Below, in pieces: positions 61,275-64,000 of a stretch of DNA of 64,000 nt. The notes below the pieces were generated by a model, which was given only the letters and a program-made list of their open reading frames with translations, ran no database searches and had not been told where the DNA came from. Position numbers and translations under genes: made by a program. The stretch's first letter is position 1. The number at the start of each line of letters is the position of its first letter. Source of the DNA: Sulfurihydrogenibium sp. YO3AOP1 (GTDB lineage Bacteria > Aquificota > Aquificia > Aquificales > Hydrogenothermaceae); assembly GCF_000020325.1 (NCBI RefSeq), contig NC_010730.1, positions 422,001 through 486,000 on the forward strand, in the 5' to 3' direction.

Positions 61275-61397
61275 ATGGATTACAAAAAAGCTATGATCAT
61301 TTTGTTATTTGCTGGTTTACCAATAATTTTAACAGTAATATTGCTAATTGGACCATGCGTAATTTCATTAATACTTTTATTTTTCAAAAATTTTTAA
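61275..61397 (+). CDS. Small single-span membrane protein, 40 aa
   Basis: Begins MDYKKAMIILLFAGLPIILT and continues as a hydrophobic stretch to LILLFFKNF, one to two membrane passes. AATAAGGA precedes the ATG. It is the first gene behind the nor operator and lies 9 bp before the next gene. It may be an accessory subunit of the nitric oxide reductase complex. Coding status rests on length, position and ribosome site only. Confidence 0.55.
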   Translation: MDYKKAMIILLFAGLPIILTVILLIGPCVISLILLFFKNF

Positions 61398-61406
61398 TGG
61401 GGCTAA

Positions 61407-61817
61407 ATGATGGAAATTGTGTCAATTATTTGGAAAATTTCTTATATGATTCATATGATTTCTAATGCAGGTTTTTTTGGTTCAATAGCATTAGCTTTTT
61501 TTGATTGTAAAAACATATGTAATAGTTCTTCTGTAAAGGTAATGAAAAAATTAACCTCTTTGTTTTTAACTTTATCTGGATTAACGGGTATATCTCTCTT
61601 GTCAATAATGGCTATTGGAGGAATGGATAACCTTACTAATAATCCAATTGGTATAAGTATTCTTATCATGATAGGAGCTTTCTCAGTTGTTTTATTTGAC
61701 TTTATTTTGTTTTTACTTTACAAAGGGGGTGATGTAAAAGTAGAGAGGGTTTTGTTAGGTATTGCTGTATTTTTTTATTTATTAGTTTATGTTTTTCGTG
61801 TTTATTTAGTTCACTAA
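61407..61817 (+). CDS. Four-span membrane protein upstream of norB
   Basis: A 136-residue protein with four hydrophobic segments. The first has a His (ISYMIHMISNAGFFG) and the last ends VYVFRVYLVH, a pattern seen in small heme- or copper-binding membrane proteins (CopD-like). I cannot assign a family. It lies 22 bp before norB with no terminator, so it belongs to the nor operon. Confidence 0.65.
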   Translation: MMEIVSIIWKISYMIHMISNAGFFGSIALAFFDCKNICNSSSVKVMKKLTSLFLTLSGLTGISLLSIMAIGGMDNLTNNPIGISILIMIGAFSVVLFDFILFLLYKGGDVKVERVLLGIAVFFYLLVYVFRVYLVH

Positions 61818-61839
61818 TAATTTAAAAGGAGGTTTTGTC

Positions 61840-64000
61840 ATGGCTGAAGAAAGGTCATACAAAAAGTGGTTTGTAACGTTCTTGATTGGTTTAATCGTGG
61901 CCGTTTTACTATTTACAGGATTCACGGTTTATCAAATTAAAAATGTTCCACCAATTCCAAAAGAGGTAAGAGGCTCTTCTGGCGTAATCTATACATATGA
62001 TGATGTAGTACAAGGTAAAGCTTATTTCCAAAAATATGTGCTAATGGATCAAGGATCAATATTAGGTAATGGCGGATATATAGGTCCGGATTATACAGCA
62101 CTAATGCTTGATAAGAAAATTAGACATTTACAGGAAATATATGCTCAAAAAATGCTTTCAAAGGATTATAATTCATTAAATCCAGCTGAAAAATCTTATG
62201 TAGATGCATTTGTAAAAAAAGACATGAGAGAAGTCTCAATATTAAAACCAGATGTAACTCAAATAACTCCAGAGCATGAACAGGCTTATAATAAATCAAA
62301 AGAAGAGCTTGTTGAATTTTTAACTAAAGGAAATCCAAATTATTCTTTAATTGGTGGTATTATCAAACCAGAGGAAGCAGCTAAAATTGCAGCATTTGTT
62401 GACTGGACAGCTCTCGTTGCAGCATCTCCAAGACCAGGTTCAAATCTTACTTATACTAATAATTGGCCTCCAGAACCAAGGATTGGATTGACAGCTTCTT
62501 TTTCTTCCTTAATATGGTCGTTAGTCGCTGTAATGGCTATTTGGACTTTAACTATTATTGTTTTATGGGCATTTTATGATTATTTTATGAAATTCAATGG
62601 TGAAAAGCCAGAACCTTCCTTATCAATAACTTCTTTAACTCCTATGCAAGAGAAAGTTTTAAAATTTGTACCATTGGTACCATTGTTCTTTTTCTTACAA
62701 GTAGTAATGGGTGGCTACTTGGCACACTTATATGCTGACCCAGCCCATAGTTGGATAATTCCACAATCTTTACTACCTTTTAATGCAGCAAGGTCTTTCC
62801 ATTTAAATCTTGCAGTCCTATGGATAGCTATTGGTTGGTTAGCGGGTGGTTTATTTATAGCTCCATTAGTTACAAAAGGGAAAGATTTTAAATTTCCTAT
62901 AGCTGTAGATATATTATGGATTGCTTTAGTTATAGTTGGATTAGGTGGATTAGGTGGATTATGGCTCGGAGCATTAGGAAAATTACCTGACAGTCTATGG
63001 TTTTGGCTTGGTAATGAAGGAAGAGAATATATTGAGCTTGGAAGAATATGGGATATAGGTATAGTTGTTGGACTTGTTCTTTGGTTTACTATAGTATTCT
63101 TTACAATTAGAAAAGCTGAAAAAGTAACACCTCCCCTTCAAATGATAATATGGTCGTCTTTTGCTATTGCTGTTTTATACCTTGCAGGTATGATGCCTTT
63201 AACAAAGATCATGCCAAACTTTACAGTAGATGATTATTTTAGATGGTGGGTCGTACACTTATGGGTTGAAAATACATTTGAACTTTTTGCAGCCGGAACA
63301 ATGGCTTTCTTAACTGTTGCATTAGGTCTTGTAAGTGTAAGATTTGCAACAATTATGATGTTTTTTGAAGCATTTCTAATAGTTGCAACTGGAACAATAG
63401 GAACAGGTCATCATTACTTCTGGATGGGTGAAAATGAAATGTGGATTGCATGGGGTGGTGTATTATCTTCCTTAGAACCATTACCACTCGTAATCCTTAT
63501 GGTAGAAGCTTATAAAGAGTATGCTCATATTTCTCATAAAGAATTTCCGTTTAGAATGGCGTTTATTTGGTTAGCTGGTTCTGCATTTTTAAACTGGTTA
63601 GGAGCAGGATTTTATGGAATGATTGTAAACTTACCTATTGTTAACTATTATGAACATGGAACATATTTTGGAATGGCTCACGGACATGTTGCACTCTTGG
63701 GAGCTTTTGGATATGTAGCAATTGCTTTCTTATATTTTATTGTTAGGGCAAATGCCTTAGCTAAAGGATTACATTGGGATGAAAAACTTTCAAATTTTGC
63801 ATTCTGGCTTACAACTGCAGGAATATTCTTCTATGCAATACCAACAATGGTAATAGGAACCAAACAATTCCAATGGGCTTATGAAATAGGTTATTGGGCA
63901 GCAAGAACTAGGGAAGTTCTTGAGGGCTTAGGATTCTGGATGTGGATAAGAATAATTCCAGATGCAATGATTCTTGTTGGTAGTGCCCTTATACTAGTTG
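61840..64000 (+). CDS. norB: Nitric oxide reductase, quinol-dependent type (incomplete at the right edge)
   Basis: Reduces NO to N2O. About 720 residues are present and the gene runs off the window; full qNor is about 760. An N-terminal membrane span and a large periplasmic domain (YTYDDVVQGKAYFQKYVL, residues about 45-200) are the qNor fused-cytochrome-like part without a CxxCH heme site. The catalytic core has histidines in FFLQVVMGGYLAHLYADPAH, WWVVHLWVENTFELFAAG (HxxxE, with the FeB-site Glu), GTIGTGHHYFWMGE and MAHGHVALLGAFGY. Ribosome site AAAGGAGG. Last gene seen of a Fnr-type-site operon. Confidence 0.94.
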   Translation, partial: MAEERSYKKWFVTFLIGLIVAVLLFTGFTVYQIKNVPPIPKEVRGSSGVIYTYDDVVQGKAYFQKYVLMDQGSILGNGGYIGPDYTALMLDKKIRHLQEIYAQKMLSKDYNSLNPAEKSYVDAFVKKDMREVSILKPDVTQITPEHEQAYNKSKEELVEFLTKGNPNYSLIGGIIKPEEAAKIAAFVDWTALVAASPRPGSNLTYTNNWPPEPRIGLTASFSSLIWSLVAVMAIWTLTIIVLWAFYDYFMKFNGEKPEPSLSITSLTPMQEKVLKFVPLVPLFFFLQVVMGGYLAHLYADPAHSWIIPQSLLPFNAARSFHLNLAVLWIAIGWLAGGLFIAPLVTKGKDFKFPIAVDILWIALVIVGLGGLGGLWLGALGKLPDSLWFWLGNEGREYIELGRIWDIGIVVGLVLWFTIVFFTIRKAEKVTPPLQMIIWSSFAIAVLYLAGMMPLTKIMPNFTVDDYFRWWVVHLWVENTFELFAAGTMAFLTVALGLVSVRFATIMMFFEAFLIVATGTIGTGHHYFWMGENEMWIAWGGVLSSLEPLPLVILMVEAYKEYAHISHKEFPFRMAFIWLAGSAFLNWLGAGFYGMIVNLPIVNYYEHGTYFGMAHGHVALLGAFGYVAIAFLYFIVRANALAKGLHWDEKLSNFAFWLTTAGIFFYAIPTMVIGTKQFQWAYEIGYWAARTREVLEGLGFWMWIRIIPDAMILVGSALILV

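Overview
The window reads as a chromosomal segment of a thermophilic, microaerophilic, denitrifying member of the Aquificales. A Sulfurihydrogenibium-like bacterium is my inference, from AT-rich DNA, TTG starts behind strong AGGAGG sites, an epsilonproteobacterial-style nap cluster, clade II nos genes and lithotroph-type cytochromes c. No rRNA, tRNA or CRISPR array is visible.

Region by region. (1) 1-4.5 kb: end of a nitronate monooxygenase-like gene, a small unknown gene, an MFS transporter, a complete IS110-family element and a polyprenyl synthase. (2) 4.7-18.7 kb: one long forward block of core genes: panD, a MltD-like lipoprotein, ispG, a degenerate LAGLIDADG-like protein, argB, a division/cell-wall cluster (murD-ftsW-murG-murB-ddl-ftsQ-ftsA-ftsZ, without murC), pgsA and plsY. 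(3) 19-29.6 kb: class II aldolase, rhodanese, CcsA-like protein, two small cytochromes c, a 2-Cys peroxiredoxin, an MFS transporter and the aerobic ribonucleotide reductase nrdA/nrdB, with dispersed repeats between them. (4) 29.7-64 kb: a denitrification island: napAGHBFLD; nosL-cytochrome-nosZ-nosB-nosL-nosDFY; a fused NirD/L-type siroheme decarboxylase; anaerobic ribonucleotide reductase (nrdD plus a separate glycyl-radical subunit and nrdG); cobA-nirF-nirJ-V4R-nirN/C-nirS-porin on the minus strand; a precorrin-2 dehydrogenase with a Crp/Fnr regulator; and an NO-reductase region that runs off the end.

How it works together: nitrate goes to nitrite (Nap), to NO (NirS, with heme d1 made by the Cys/Cob/Nir proteins), to N2O (quinol-type Nor), and to N2 (NosZ). 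In this sequence nosZ and nosD each carry a dinucleotide frameshift, so the last step may be lost or switchable. TTGAT-N4-ATCAA-type operators precede nap, nosL, nosZ, nirD/L, nrdD, the nir operon, the nor operon and a putative small RNA. The Crp/Fnr protein here has the matching ETLSR recognition helix and no N-terminal cysteine cluster, so it is the likely regulator. Paired NrdR-type boxes, exactly 31 bp apart, precede both nrdB and nrdD.

Most striking items: (a) an IS110 element whose bridge RNA can be read by eye, with both target guides and both donor guides matching the reconstructed target and element ends; its target is a dispersed genomic repeat; (b) a Fnr-type-promoter-driven candidate small RNA with an anti-Shine-Dalgarno segment; (c) a class III ribonucleotide reductase with its glycyl-radical domain encoded as a separate 61-residue protein; (d) a class I R2 subunit with Phe in place of the radical Tyr, beside an R1 carrying two related in-frame inserted peptides; (e) palindromic intergenic repeats flanked by 13-19 bp direct repeats.
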